This document shows positions 13,158 through 20,440 of a stretch of 26,600 nucleotides of DNA, one piece after another. The position numbers and the translations under genes were made by a program. Within the stretch, counting starts at the first letter, position 1. The number at the start of each line of letters is the position of its first letter. This stretch comes from a virus: IMG/VR virus record IMGVR_UViG_3300050821_004524, positions 1-26,600 of that record. One strand, 5' to 3'. Below the pieces are notes generated by a model. It was not told the origin of the DNA. It searched no databases and saw only the letters and a list, made by a program, of their open reading frames with translations.

Positions 13158-14261
13158 ATGGCTCTGCTTGAAGATGATGCTTGGTTTGGCGGAGTACAGA
13201 AGTGTTTCGTCAGCATAGCTCTGGCCAACATCGTTTGGATTGTCCCGCAGTACCAGAGTCATTCAACAGCCATACAAGCTCCATTTGCCTATGAGGAGTA
13301 CTGGCAGAATCCAGTACCTCCAGTCCCGCTAAGTCTGACCTATCCACAGCCTTGGATATTTGACGAACAAACCCCAGCTCTCTTTCCGCAGCCCGACGAA
13401 GATTTCTGGAACAATCCCGTTCCGCCAGTTCCGCTTACTTTCCAGTGGCCGCAACAGTGGACGTTTGACGAACAAACTCCAGTACTTTATGCGCCCGCAA
13501 ACGAGGAGTATTGGCAAAACCCTGTCTCACCTGTCCCTGGCTCGCTTACCTATCCGCAGCAATGGATTTATGACGAGCAAATACCGGCTCTCTTCAGCGG
13601 GATGGAGGAGTACTACTGGCAGAACCCTGTCGCGCCGGTTTCAAGCTATCCCGTTCCCTTCGTATTCACGGATGATTTCTCTCTCGTCCCGCAGCCAGGA
13701 GCCTTTGAGCCCGATGAGGACTTCTGGCTAAATCCAGTCGCTCCAGCCCCTCTCACCTTCACCCTTGTCAGCCCTTGGCAGGACGAACAGACCCCCTTGC
13801 TTTTCCCGCAACCCGATGAGGACTTTTGGGTTAGCGGAGTCGCGCCCGTTCCATTAACGCTTGCGCCGCTTTATCTGCCCGACCCCGAGCAGTATCCATT
13901 GCTCCTTGGCCAGCCGGACGAAGATTTTTGGGTGAGCGGCGTAGCTCCGCAACTCTGGCCTGCCTGGACGCTTCCATTTACCTACGATGAAGTCATTGTC
14001 CCGCAGCCTATAGCGTTTCAACCGGATGAGGATTTTTGGGTCAACCCGGTAACTCCAACGGCATTTGCTTTTGCTCCATTCCAGCCGTGGCAGGATGAGC
14101 AAACACCAACCTTGTTCGGTCAGCCGGACGAGGACTTCTGGATTAATCCCGTACCTCCGATCATGGCTTACCCTGTTCCATTAGTGTTTATGGATGACGG
14201 CAACTTCGTGCGGCAAGTGATAACCGGGCAGATTATCTGGCTGCAAGGTGGGCCAGTTTGA
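13158..14261 (+). CDS. Nine-repeat Trp/Asp/Pro-rich virion protein
   Basis: A 367-residue protein built from nine tandem repeats of 34-36 residues. Each is centred on DEDFWxNPVxPxPLTF followed by a short PWxxDEQTPxLFxQP segment. The nine marker tryptophan codons lie at 13302, 13407, 13512, 13617, 13725, 13827, 13929, 14037 and 14139. The protein is acidic, aromatic and proline-rich, with an unusually regular build. It could be an extended fibre or a surface appendage (inference). The first 45 residues and last 25 (ending IIWLQGGPV) are unique. ATG follows the previous stop directly. No known family is recognised. Confidence 0.75.
   Translation: MALLEDDAWFGGVQKCFVSIALANIVWIVPQYQSHSTAIQAPFAYEEYWQNPVPPVPLSLTYPQPWIFDEQTPALFPQPDEDFWNNPVPPVPLTFQWPQQWTFDEQTPVLYAPANEEYWQNPVSPVPGSLTYPQQWIYDEQIPALFSGMEEYYWQNPVAPVSSYPVPFVFTDDFSLVPQPGAFEPDEDFWLNPVAPAPLTFTLVSPWQDEQTPLLFPQPDEDFWVSGVAPVPLTLAPLYLPDPEQYPLLLGQPDEDFWVSGVAPQLWPAWTLPFTYDEVIVPQPIAFQPDEDFWVNPVTPTAFAFAPFQPWQDEQTPTLFGQPDEDFWINPVPPIMAYPVPLVFMDDGNFVRQVITGQIIWLQGGPV
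13302..14141 (+). repeat. Nine in-frame tandem coding repeats
   Basis: Spacing between the marker TGG codons is 105, 105, 105, 108, 102, 102, 108 and 102 bases, always a multiple of three. The sixth and seventh repeats read WVSGV where the others read WxNPV. Purifying selection on the frame and slippage or recombination between units are both implied. Confidence 0.85.
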
Positions 14262-14269
14262 GAATTTGC

Positions 14270-14298
14270 TTGACAGGTATGGACTTGTAGTCTAAAAG
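14270..14298 (+). promoter_or_regulatory. Promoter before the scaffold/coat genes
   Basis: Consensus TTGACA (14270-14275), a 17-bp spacer, then TAAAAG (14293-14298, four of six). It lies in the 44-base gap between the repeat protein and the scaffold gene, the largest gap in the structural region, so an independent start for scaffold and coat genes is plausible. The predicted transcript start (about 14305) is after the AAGGTGG ribosome site, which argues for some caution. Confidence 0.45.
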
Positions 14299-14305
14299 GT
14301 GGAAC

Positions 14306-15196
14306 GTGGACAAGATTACCTTCGAGGAGCTTGAGAGCACTGCAACTCAGCAGACCACCGTTAAAGCTGCTGAAACGACAGCGACCGAAACCAAGGCGGC
14401 TGAAACTGCCGCAGTGGTGGAAACCAAGCCCCAATTCACAGACACGGATGTAGAGGCGTACAAGCAGTTGGTCGATATGGGGATTACTCCCCAGAATGCG
14501 TCGGAGTTCAAGGCCGCGAAGCAAGCCCTTGAAAACCTCCCGATGCTTCTCAAGAACAATCCCGATTTGCTTTTGGATGAAATTGAGAAGAATGACCCCG
14601 AGCTGCATAAAATGCTGCTCGAAAAGGTCAGCGACCGCTGGTTCAATCGCCTCCCGTCCGATGTGCGTGAGGGAAAATCTAACGGCAATGGCAGTGAGAG
14701 CAGGACTGTCAGTTCGGCTACCAACCCCATGATTGAAAAGCTCCAGCGGCAAGTCGATTCTCTCGTTCAAGAACGCACGCAGGAAAGAACGGACGCACAG
14801 CAAAAGACCATCTTGAGTGGACTCAACACCACTTTTGAGAACTTGATTGCTAAGCTCCCGGCGAGCGTTACGGACAAGGACAAAGACTACATTCGCCTCA
14901 AGGCAGAACGCTTGCTTTGGTCGGATGGCAATGCCGCGAAGAGAATCAATTCGGGCGTGTACGTGGATGTGCCGACCTATTTCTCGAAGGCTGCGAGCCT
15001 CGTTACTGCTGAAACCAAAGCTGCTACAACCGCCGAGCACGCCGCACGCGCTGGAGTCGAAGCGCGAGGCGTAAAAGAGATTCCCGCCGCTGCCGAGAAC
15101 GTCAACGGCAGCGCTTCCTCAAAGCAAGAAGGTCATGGACATGACCCGATTTGGGGAAACATCTCTCCCGAGGAACTGAAGTCGGCCTACAAGTAG
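14306..15196 (+). CDS. Scaffold-like protein
   Basis: A 296-residue, acidic, Ala/Lys/Glu-rich protein with no globular core visible, located directly before the coat gene, the classic place of the scaffolding protein. Residues 1-45 are Thr/Ala/Glu-rich and disordered-looking. Residues 50-115 are helical (LVDMGITPQNASEFKAAKQA). A coiled-coil-like stretch runs over about 140-175 (MIEKLQRQVDSLVQERTQER). The tail ends in WGNISPEELKSAYK, a short helix that could bind the coat subunit. GTG start with AAGGTGG four bases earlier. Scaffolds direct shell assembly and then leave. Assignment is from position and composition. Confidence 0.7.
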   Translation: MDKITFEELESTATQQTTVKAAETTATETKAAETAAVVETKPQFTDTDVEAYKQLVDMGITPQNASEFKAAKQALENLPMLLKNNPDLLLDEIEKNDPELHKMLLEKVSDRWFNRLPSDVREGKSNGNGSESRTVSSATNPMIEKLQRQVDSLVQERTQERTDAQQKTILSGLNTTFENLIAKLPASVTDKDKDYIRLKAERLLWSDGNAAKRINSGVYVDVPTYFSKAASLVTAETKAATTAEHAARAGVEARGVKEIPAAAENVNGSASSKQEGHGHDPIWGNISPEELKSAYK

Positions 15197-15198
15197 CA

Positions 15199-15214
15199 GC
15201 CTGCTAAAGCAGGC
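15199..15214 (+). promoter_or_regulatory. Hairpin over the coat-gene ribosome site
   Basis: GCCTGC (15199-15204) and GCAGGC (15209-15214) form a perfect 6-bp stem with a TAAA loop. The only ribosome-site-like bases before the coat start (GCAGG) are in its right arm. There is no T-run, so termination is unlikely; control of translation or mRNA processing is possible. Confidence 0.45.
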
Positions 15215-15219
15215 CCACA

Positions 15220-16512
15220 TTGGCGCAATTCGATTTATCCGCCGCAGACCCTATTTTCAAAGTAGTTTTCAATCCCAGAATTGAGAAACAGTTCAATACA
15301 GCCGCCGTGCTCTGGAACGATGTTTTCGAGGGCTCAGGAACCATGATTAGCAACCGCGGCCTTGAAATCCCTGTCCACATGGCAGGGAACGGTCAGCACG
15401 CATGGTACGGCGATGGTGGAGCGCTACCGGCTGGCGACTCGCAGCGCGTCAACCGCGCTATCGTGGGTTTCTATAGCTACGTCAAGCCCATTCAGTTTAC
15501 CGGCGCAGCTTTGGATGCAGGCGGGGGCGGAGACGCTACGAACTATGTGAAGTCTCTGGCCTTCAACGTCCGCAATGGTGTCGTGGATGCCATCAAGGAA
15601 CTGAACTGGTATTCCTTCCTCGATGGTTCGGCCACGCTTGCCAAGGTGGGGGGCTCCGTAACGCTCTCAACGACCGTAAACACAACGGTAGACGTAACAG
15701 GATTGGGTGACGGCGCGCGGTATTTGCGTCCCGGCCTGACAGTGGACTTCCTGACTGGCACGGTCAACACCGTGAAGGGCACGGCAACCATCGTTTCCGT
15801 ATCGAACCTCTTAGGCGTGGCTGGCACCACGAACCTGACTTCGGCAGGCGGCGCAGTAACTATCGTGGTTGGTCCGGCGTCGGCGGCTGGGTCACTTGTC
15901 TCTGGCGATGCCATCATCTCCTCTGGTTCCTTCAATAAGGCGATGGCTGGCCTGAAAGTCATCATCGACAACGGTACGTTCGCGGCCAACTTCCAGAACA
16001 TCAATCGGGCGAACAATCCTCAGTACAACGCCAACGTGATTTCGCTTTCCGGCACTCCAGCCCTTACCCGTGATTTCCTTCGCAGGGGCATCTGGACGAT
16101 TCAGCAAGTGCGCGGGGCGGTGGACCTATCGAAGCTCCGCATCTGGAGCCATGGCTCACAACTTCATGCCTACGTGGACATGGGCTGGACCATCAAGCAA
16201 TTCAACGGCAACGCCATGAAGATGGACCTTGGCTTTACAGCCTACGAGTTTGAAGGCATCCCTTGGGTCATCGACACGGACGCTCCGCGCGACACGCTGT
16301 ACTTCGTGAACAAGGAATCCTTGCTCAAGGTGACAGCGCGGAAATTGAGCTTTGACGACCGCACAGGCTCGATTCTCAACCGCGTGCCCACGACCACGGG
16401 CGGCTACAACGATGCGTTTGTGGCGTATCTTGAGTTCCGTGGGAATTTGGGTGCCTACATGCCGAACGCAAACACAGCAGTCACGGGCTTGAGCATCCCA
16501 GCCGGATACTAA
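15220..16512 (+). CDS. Major capsid (coat) protein
   Basis: A 430-residue protein placed just after the scaffold gene, with the size and composition of a phage coat protein. The N-terminal 130 residues (IEKQFNTAAVLWNDVFEG; VKPIQFTGAALDAGGGG; ELNWYSFLDGSATLAKVGG) resemble coat proteins of the HK97-fold group. A central beta-rich insert (about 145-240) contains PGLTVDFLTGTVNTVKGTAT and AGSLVSGDAIISS. The end is LRIWSHGSQLHAY through YNDAFVAYLEFRGNLGAYMP. Start is TTG at 15220, unusual for an abundant protein; an ATG upstream in this frame is not seen. The fold is inferred from sequence character, not a search. Confidence 0.8.
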   Translation: MAQFDLSAADPIFKVVFNPRIEKQFNTAAVLWNDVFEGSGTMISNRGLEIPVHMAGNGQHAWYGDGGALPAGDSQRVNRAIVGFYSYVKPIQFTGAALDAGGGGDATNYVKSLAFNVRNGVVDAIKELNWYSFLDGSATLAKVGGSVTLSTTVNTTVDVTGLGDGARYLRPGLTVDFLTGTVNTVKGTATIVSVSNLLGVAGTTNLTSAGGAVTIVVGPASAAGSLVSGDAIISSGSFNKAMAGLKVIIDNGTFAANFQNINRANNPQYNANVISLSGTPALTRDFLRRGIWTIQQVRGAVDLSKLRIWSHGSQLHAYVDMGWTIKQFNGNAMKMDLGFTAYEFEGIPWVIDTDAPRDTLYFVNKESLLKVTARKLSFDDRTGSILNRVPTTTGGYNDAFVAYLEFRGNLGAYMPNANTAVTGLSIPAGY

Positions 16513-16514
16513 AA

Positions 16515-16691
16515 ATGGCGAAGTGTGACAAAAACATTTACGGGTGCGAACCGGACGGCGGAGCGAAAGAAGCTGGCGAGCAAGCGCTCCGCCGCATGGG
16601 TTCACTCAGCATCACGGACAAGGCCGCGAAGTCAGATGGGCCTGACGTGTCCAATTCCGATGATTTGGTGAAAGACCGGGCAAAGCCCTGA
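16515..16691 (+). CDS. Small protein, unknown
   Basis: Fifty-eight residues beginning MAKCDKNIYGCEPDGGAKEA and ending VKDRAKP. It is polar, highly charged and likely disordered, with two cysteines at 4 and 11. It begins three bases after the coat gene ends and is followed closely by another small gene, so it is probably translated from the same message. No family is recognised. Confidence 0.55.
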   Translation: MAKCDKNIYGCEPDGGAKEAGEQALRRMGSLSITDKAAKSDGPDVSNSDDLVKDRAKP

Positions 16692-16704
16692 AGGGAGAAT
16701 TGCG

Positions 16705-16890
16705 ATGGCAAAAGTGAACACCAGTGGAAGCGGGACTTCCATTATGGGGCAGGTTCCTGAACTTGGAGGGCAGGCTAGCAAAGCGCTGAGTGAAGCACTG
16801 GACGATCTGGGCGACTCGTTCAGCAACAAAATCAATGGGCCTGTGGATGACAAGCGCCGGGTGGAATACGACCCCGAGGATGGAAAGTAA
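16705..16890 (+). CDS. Small polar protein, unknown
   Basis: Sixty-one residues (MAKVNTSGSGTSIMGQVPEL at the start), Gly/Ser-rich first and charged at the end (RRVEYDPEDGK), with a helical centre (ASKALSEALDDLGDSF). A strong GGGAG ribosome site stands before the ATG. Together with the gene before it, it occupies the space between coat and the next structural genes; it may be a minor virion protein. No family is recognised. Confidence 0.6.
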   Translation: MAKVNTSGSGTSIMGQVPELGGQASKALSEALDDLGDSFSNKINGPVDDKRRVEYDPEDGK

Positions 16891-16893
16891 TCT

Positions 16894-17235
16894 ATGGCTC
16901 TGGCAGCAACACCCAAATACAAATGGGCTTGGGGCAGTTCGGAGTTCTTCGTTATCATCTCGGTGAACGACGCTGGGACCTACGTTCCTGGCGGATATAC
17001 CCTGACTCCAGCCCTTTTTACGTTGAACACATTTGCTTCCACGTCTGACTCACAACTTCAGGTTCCGCCAGCTTTCGGGCCAGTTGGCATTTGGGCAGAT
17101 GGGCAGGTGGCGAATTACGCCATTATTGACCAGACCACTGGCGCTCTAAAAATTGCCGTATCCAGCACTGGGGTGGAACTGGGTTCCGTTTCCGCTGCCG
17201 GTATCGTCACGGCACTTTGCGCGTTCGGACATTAA
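16894..17235 (+). CDS. Small structural protein, beta-rich
   Basis: A 113-residue protein with alternating hydrophobic and small residues (MALAATPKYKWAWGSSEFFV; VGIWADGQVANYAIIDQT), beta-rich and almost without charge, like capsid decoration or surface proteins. It lies four bases after the previous gene and six before the next. No specific family is recognised. Confidence 0.6.
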   Translation: MALAATPKYKWAWGSSEFFVIISVNDAGTYVPGGYTLTPALFTLNTFASTSDSQLQVPPAFGPVGIWADGQVANYAIIDQTTGALKIAVSSTGVELGSVSAAGIVTALCAFGH

Positions 17236-17240
17236 GCTAA

Positions 17241-17663
17241 ATGCCGATTGCCAACATCCCGAGCGCCAATAGCCCGAACGTCGGCTCTTATACACTGTTG
17301 ATTGGAGAGGATTTACCGCTCTATTTCACGGCGGCAGGATTTTTCGGTGGTTCTGCGAACGGGCCAGTTTTCGGGCTTCCGCCACAGTCCTCTATCCCTC
17401 GCGGGACACTGTGGATTGAAGCGGTTCCCAATGCGGCTCCAGGAGGGACAGGGGCTATTTCCTTGGCGCTTCAGGCATCATTTGATGGCGGAACTACGTT
17501 TCAAAACGTGGCGGCGGCGACTGCGGCATGGACGGCTGGGACAGGGACTATTATTTCGTTCAACGTCTCAGGGCTTGGCGGGAACGGGCAACTCCGACTG
17601 GTATCTTCCGGTGTAACCTTGGGCACGGCAACAGGCTTCAACATTTACGCGCATCTAGGATAA
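17241..17663 (+). CDS. Small structural protein, Gly-rich beta sandwich
   Basis: A 140-residue protein, Gly/Ala/Thr-rich. The segment IEAVNAAPGGTGAISLALQA-like (about 60-80, reading WIEAVPNAAPGGTGAI) is followed by SFDGGTTFQNVAA. This last string, a strand followed by DGG(T)xFxxV, is common in virion beta-sandwich proteins that report on deviation about a mean plane of subunits. No family is recognised. It lies in a run of small structural genes after the coat gene. Confidence 0.6.
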   Translation: MPIANIPSANSPNVGSYTLLIGEDLPLYFTAAGFFGGSANGPVFGLPPQSSIPRGTLWIEAVPNAAPGGTGAISLALQASFDGGTTFQNVAAATAAWTAGTGTIISFNVSGLGGNGQLRLVSSGVTLGTATGFNIYAHLG

Positions 17664-17672
17664 GGAGACTCT

Positions 17673-17912
17673 ATGGCGACGTTGGTTGCGACAAGGCTGG
17701 CTTGCATCAATCTAGTAAGTTCTTCAGGCGCTTGCCGCTTGCAGATACTTACTGGAACTCTGCCTAATCAATCTTTGCTTGTGGATATGGAACTGACAGC
17801 GGCGCAGAACGCAGCGCTTTCTACGGCGCTCGCGGCGGCTGCCGGAACCACGACAAACTTTGATTTTGCGGCAGCCGAATCACCGTTGGCAGGCGTCTAT
17901 CAGGTAGCGTAA
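17673..17912 (+). CDS. Small Ala-rich protein, unknown
   Basis: Seventy-nine residues. The first 40 look beta-rich with two cysteines (12 and 21), then an alanine-rich helix (AQNAALSTALAAAAG), then a short polar tail. A strong AAGGAG ribosome site precedes the ATG. The last A of the stop codon is the first base of the next ATG (TAATG). No family is recognised. Confidence 0.65.
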   Translation: MATLVATRLACINLVSSSGACRLQILTGTLPNQSLLVDMELTAAQNAALSTALAAAAGTTTNFDFAAAESPLAGVYQVA

Positions 17913-18286
17913 TGGCGAGCTTGCCTGATGGTTGGAAGCTCCGCCAGAAGAAGCGCACTGACGGGCGCGTGGATATTCTGGGTAAAGATGCTTGCGGTGC
18001 TGATTATGTGGCGCGGACGACGGAAGGTCCGGGCGTAACGGAGAGGGATTTGCAGATTCTTTCTGTTGGTAACCGCGAGACGAGCACAGCGGCAGAAGTC
18101 GTTAAGTTCTACCAGAAAGAGCGCGAGGATTTCAACGCACGCAAAGCCGACGAGATGACCGACAGCTACATGGATGGCGCGGAGCGGGTCGTGCGAGCGG
18201 GATTGCATTTAAGCGAAAGCCGGGCAGGGTATTCCAGAGCTTATGCTGACGCTTGGGAAAGACTTGAAAGGATGGGAAACCTCTAA
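17912..18286 (+). CDS. Virion-associated protein, unknown
   Basis: A 124-residue protein. It begins with a compact segment of likely strands (LPDGWKLRQKKRTDGRVDIL; GADYVARTTEGPGVTERDLQ). The C-terminal half is strongly helical and charged (FYQKEREDFNARKADEMTDS; YADAWERLERM). This strand-then-helix pattern is often seen in small phage head-completion proteins, but no family can be named. It overlaps the genes on both sides by one base (TAATG), so it is tightly coupled. Confidence 0.65.
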   Translation: MASLPDGWKLRQKKRTDGRVDILGKDACGADYVARTTEGPGVTERDLQILSVGNRETSTAAEVVKFYQKEREDFNARKADEMTDSYMDGAERVVRAGLHLSESRAGYSRAYADAWERLERMGNL

Positions 18287-18840
18287 TGGCTACAAAAATC
18301 AACACTCCTGTTCCAGTAGGAGAATTTGCGACTTTCGGCTTTACAACCGACTTGGTGGAGCCGTATAGGTTTCAATGGAAGCGCAATGGCATCTTTGTTG
18401 GCGGAAACAACAAGAGCTATACCACGCCGCCCTTGCGCCCCGAGGATTTCAAGGCCAAGTACAGCGTCATCGTTCATGGCCAGGATAAGAGCGAAGAGAG
18501 TGATGCGGTGGTGCTTGGCGATGTGGTTGTGCGGCCTTCCGCCAAGCCCGGTCCTCCGCCTACTCCCCCGGTCGGCACCGTAGCTCCGAAAATCACCGCC
18601 CAGCCAACTAGCGTATCCGTCAGTGCCGGGCAGCCAGCTTCCTTCTCTGTGCAAGCTACCGGGACTCCTCCGATTGCTTATCAGTGGCAGAAGAACGGCG
18701 TCACTATCCCGAATGCCGTTTCCTCGACCTATTCCATTCCGACAACCACGCTGGCCGATAATGATTCCAAATTCATCGTCATGGTCAGCAACATGGCTGG
18801 AACGATACCCAGCGATGCCGCCGTGCTGGGGGTGAAGTAA
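18286..18840 (+). CDS. Virion protein with Ig-like domain
   Basis: A 184-residue protein with two beta domains joined by a proline-rich linker (about 85-100, KPGPPPTPPVGT). The second (about 101-184) is a clear Ig-like fold: ITAQPTSVSVSAGQPASFSV, AYQWQKNGVTI, then SSTYSIPTTTLADNDSKFIV and AVLGVK. The first (about 10-80) has a similar FQWKRNGIFVGG segment and may be a divergent Ig repeat. Ig-like domains are common on phage capsids and tails, where they weakly bind carbohydrates at the host surface. It overlaps its neighbours by one base on either side. Confidence 0.75.
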   Translation: MATKINTPVPVGEFATFGFTTDLVEPYRFQWKRNGIFVGGNNKSYTTPPLRPEDFKAKYSVIVHGQDKSEESDAVVLGDVVVRPSAKPGPPPTPPVGTVAPKITAQPTSVSVSAGQPASFSVQATGTPPIAYQWQKNGVTIPNAVSSTYSIPTTTLADNDSKFIVMVSNMAGTIPSDAAVLGVK

Positions 18841-19469
18841 TGCCCTGGCAAATCTGGAGTCCCGAGGACTTCCCGAAGCGCGGCGATAGCGGCTACCTAA
18901 TAGACTACGTGCAAGCCTACCGCATCACCATCAACCTCAAGGCCGGGCAATGGACGCAGCTTGACCCCGATGGCTTCTACAAGGACAGCTATGTGACAAG
19001 CTGGGTGGACAAGGAAGCCGATCAGAAGGAAATCACTATCTCGGCGCGGGAGTTGGCTACGCGCATCTGCCGCGACAAGGGCATGGACTTCAACGGAGCG
19101 TTTTATCCCGTAGGCTTGATGTTCTGCAACAGCGACCATACGAAGCCGGAAGAGATTGCTGCTCTCGAAGAAGAGGGCCGAAACCGCAATCTTGCTTATA
19201 GGAAGAAAGTTATCGAATCCTTTGAAGTGCAGTTCCGCGTGAAGTCGCAAGGCGGGCCGGGGCGTTGGTCCCCAAACACTTACGAGTTGGAATGTTACAA
19301 GATTTGGGAGATGGACCCTCCGCAAGTGGTCAACAGACCGACCGTGCAAGCTCCAGCGAACATTCAGATTGTCCAGCCGGACCCGGCACTGATGGCCCAG
19401 CTTGTCGCAGCGGAAGTGCAGAAGGAATTGGCGAAGCTGACGGCGCGCCCAAGAGGTAACAGTGCGTGA
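18840..19469 (+). CDS. Structural protein, unknown
   Basis: A 209-residue protein beginning MPWQIWSPEDFPKRGDSGYL. It has a beta-rich N-terminal 75 residues, a helical middle containing KPEEIAALEEEGRNRNLAYR, and a Pro/Gln-rich stretch (PTVQAPANIQIVQPDPALM) followed by a helical basic tail. It is located just before the connector-like gene. GGGGGTGAAG precedes the ATG. The stop overlaps the next GTG. A head or tail completion role is a guess from its position; no family is recognised. Confidence 0.6.
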   Translation: MPWQIWSPEDFPKRGDSGYLIDYVQAYRITINLKAGQWTQLDPDGFYKDSYVTSWVDKEADQKEITISARELATRICRDKGMDFNGAFYPVGLMFCNSDHTKPEEIAALEEEGRNRNLAYRKKVIESFEVQFRVKSQGGPGRWSPNTYELECYKIWEMDPPQVVNRPTVQAPANIQIVQPDPALMAQLVAAEVQKELAKLTARPRGNSA

Positions 19470-20437
19470 ACTCTTTGTCTCTGGTACAACTCGTTGCAAG
19501 ACGTAACCCGGTCTATGCCCAGAGCGAATATCTTTCGGAAGTCAACGAAGCCTATCAGGAGTGCTGGAACTATTTGCTCCAGCTTGAGGACTCCTATTTC
19601 ACCGACATCAAGATTGTCACCGTCACAACCTCAGCGACAGAGTTTGACTTCCTAACCAACTTCGCAAATAACCTGAGCAGCGCTGTTTCTTTGCGGGCTT
19701 TCCAGATTGATCGCATCCGTATCCTCCAGCCGGGAGATACCCGCTGGGTCAAAGCTGCGCCACGCAACTGGAACGATGATGATTTTCAGGCCCAACAGCA
19801 GCTTACTCCACAGGTAGCCTCGACTTCCGGCCCCTATCTCTATCAACTATTCAGCAAGTTTAGCGTGCTCTTTGCCCAGCCGCTTCCCGTAGGGACGCAG
19901 ATTGAAGTGGTCTATAGCTTCATTTGGATGCCGCTAGTGATTCTATCGGGCGGGACGATTACAACGAGTGGCGTTAACGTGACGGGCGCATCCACCAACT
20001 TTACTCAGGTTGTCCCGCCCGACTTCCAGCTTGCCTTGCCGGGTAACGACCAGGACACGGATATTGGCCTAGAAGTCGTTATAGGGCCGGTAGGGGCGCA
20101 GCTTGCCTATCGTGTAAAAACGCTGACCAGTAACACGGCCTTGACCACGCTGACAGCCATTACTCCGGCTCTGGGTTCCGCCACGGCTTACAATCTTTGT
20201 TCTGTCCCCGACATTCCAGACGGGCACCACAATACGATTGCCACGCTTGCCACGCGCAATTTTATGTCTACACCAGGGAACGACACTCGGGCAACGTTCT
20301 GGGCGGCGCTGGCCGAGAAACAACTGGACGCCATGCGCGACAGCATCATGGTCCGGCAGCGACAGGAGCCAGCGAGAGTGAAACCGTTCCCGCAGAGGAT
20401 TTTGCGTTATACCGTTTCGCCGTCCAGTTCAAGGTGA
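19466..20437 (+). CDS. Head-tail connector-like protein
   Basis: A 323-residue protein. The N-terminus (LSLVQLVARRNPVYAQSEYL then EVNEAYQECWNYLLQLEDSY) and the C-terminus (DGHHNTIATLATRNFMSTPG; EKQLDAMRDSIMV) are helical, and between them is a beta insert (about 161-242). Gene order (just before the nozzle-like gene) and size fit the ring protein that joins portal to tail nozzle in short-tailed phages. The beta insert (GGTITTSGVNVTGASTNF) resembles a segment in the next protein (GTITSSLVSTTVTGVGTQF). GTG start with GAGGT upstream. The assignment is from order and shape rather than motif. Confidence 0.6.
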   Translation: MNSLSLVQLVARRNPVYAQSEYLSEVNEAYQECWNYLLQLEDSYFTDIKIVTVTTSATEFDFLTNFANNLSSAVSLRAFQIDRIRILQPGDTRWVKAAPRNWNDDDFQAQQQLTPQVASTSGPYLYQLFSKFSVLFAQPLPVGTQIEVVYSFIWMPLVILSGGTITTSGVNVTGASTNFTQVVPPDFQLALPGNDQDTDIGLEVVIGPVGAQLAYRVKTLTSNTALTTLTAITPALGSATAYNLCSVPDIPDGHHNTIATLATRNFMSTPGNDTRATFWAALAEKQLDAMRDSIMVRQRQEPARVKPFPQRILRYTVSPSSSR

Positions 20438-20440
20438 TGA

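Noticed and set aside
13302-14141. CRISPR-like regular repeats
   Set aside because: The units are long, divergent, in-frame coding repeats with no conserved short repeat/unique spacer pattern.
14168-15040. 290-codon open frame on the minus strand under the scaffold gene
   Set aside because: It is fully antisense to a well-supported gene, has no operon context, and its composition (Leu/Arg/His/Cys-rich) is what antisense reading of such a gene gives.
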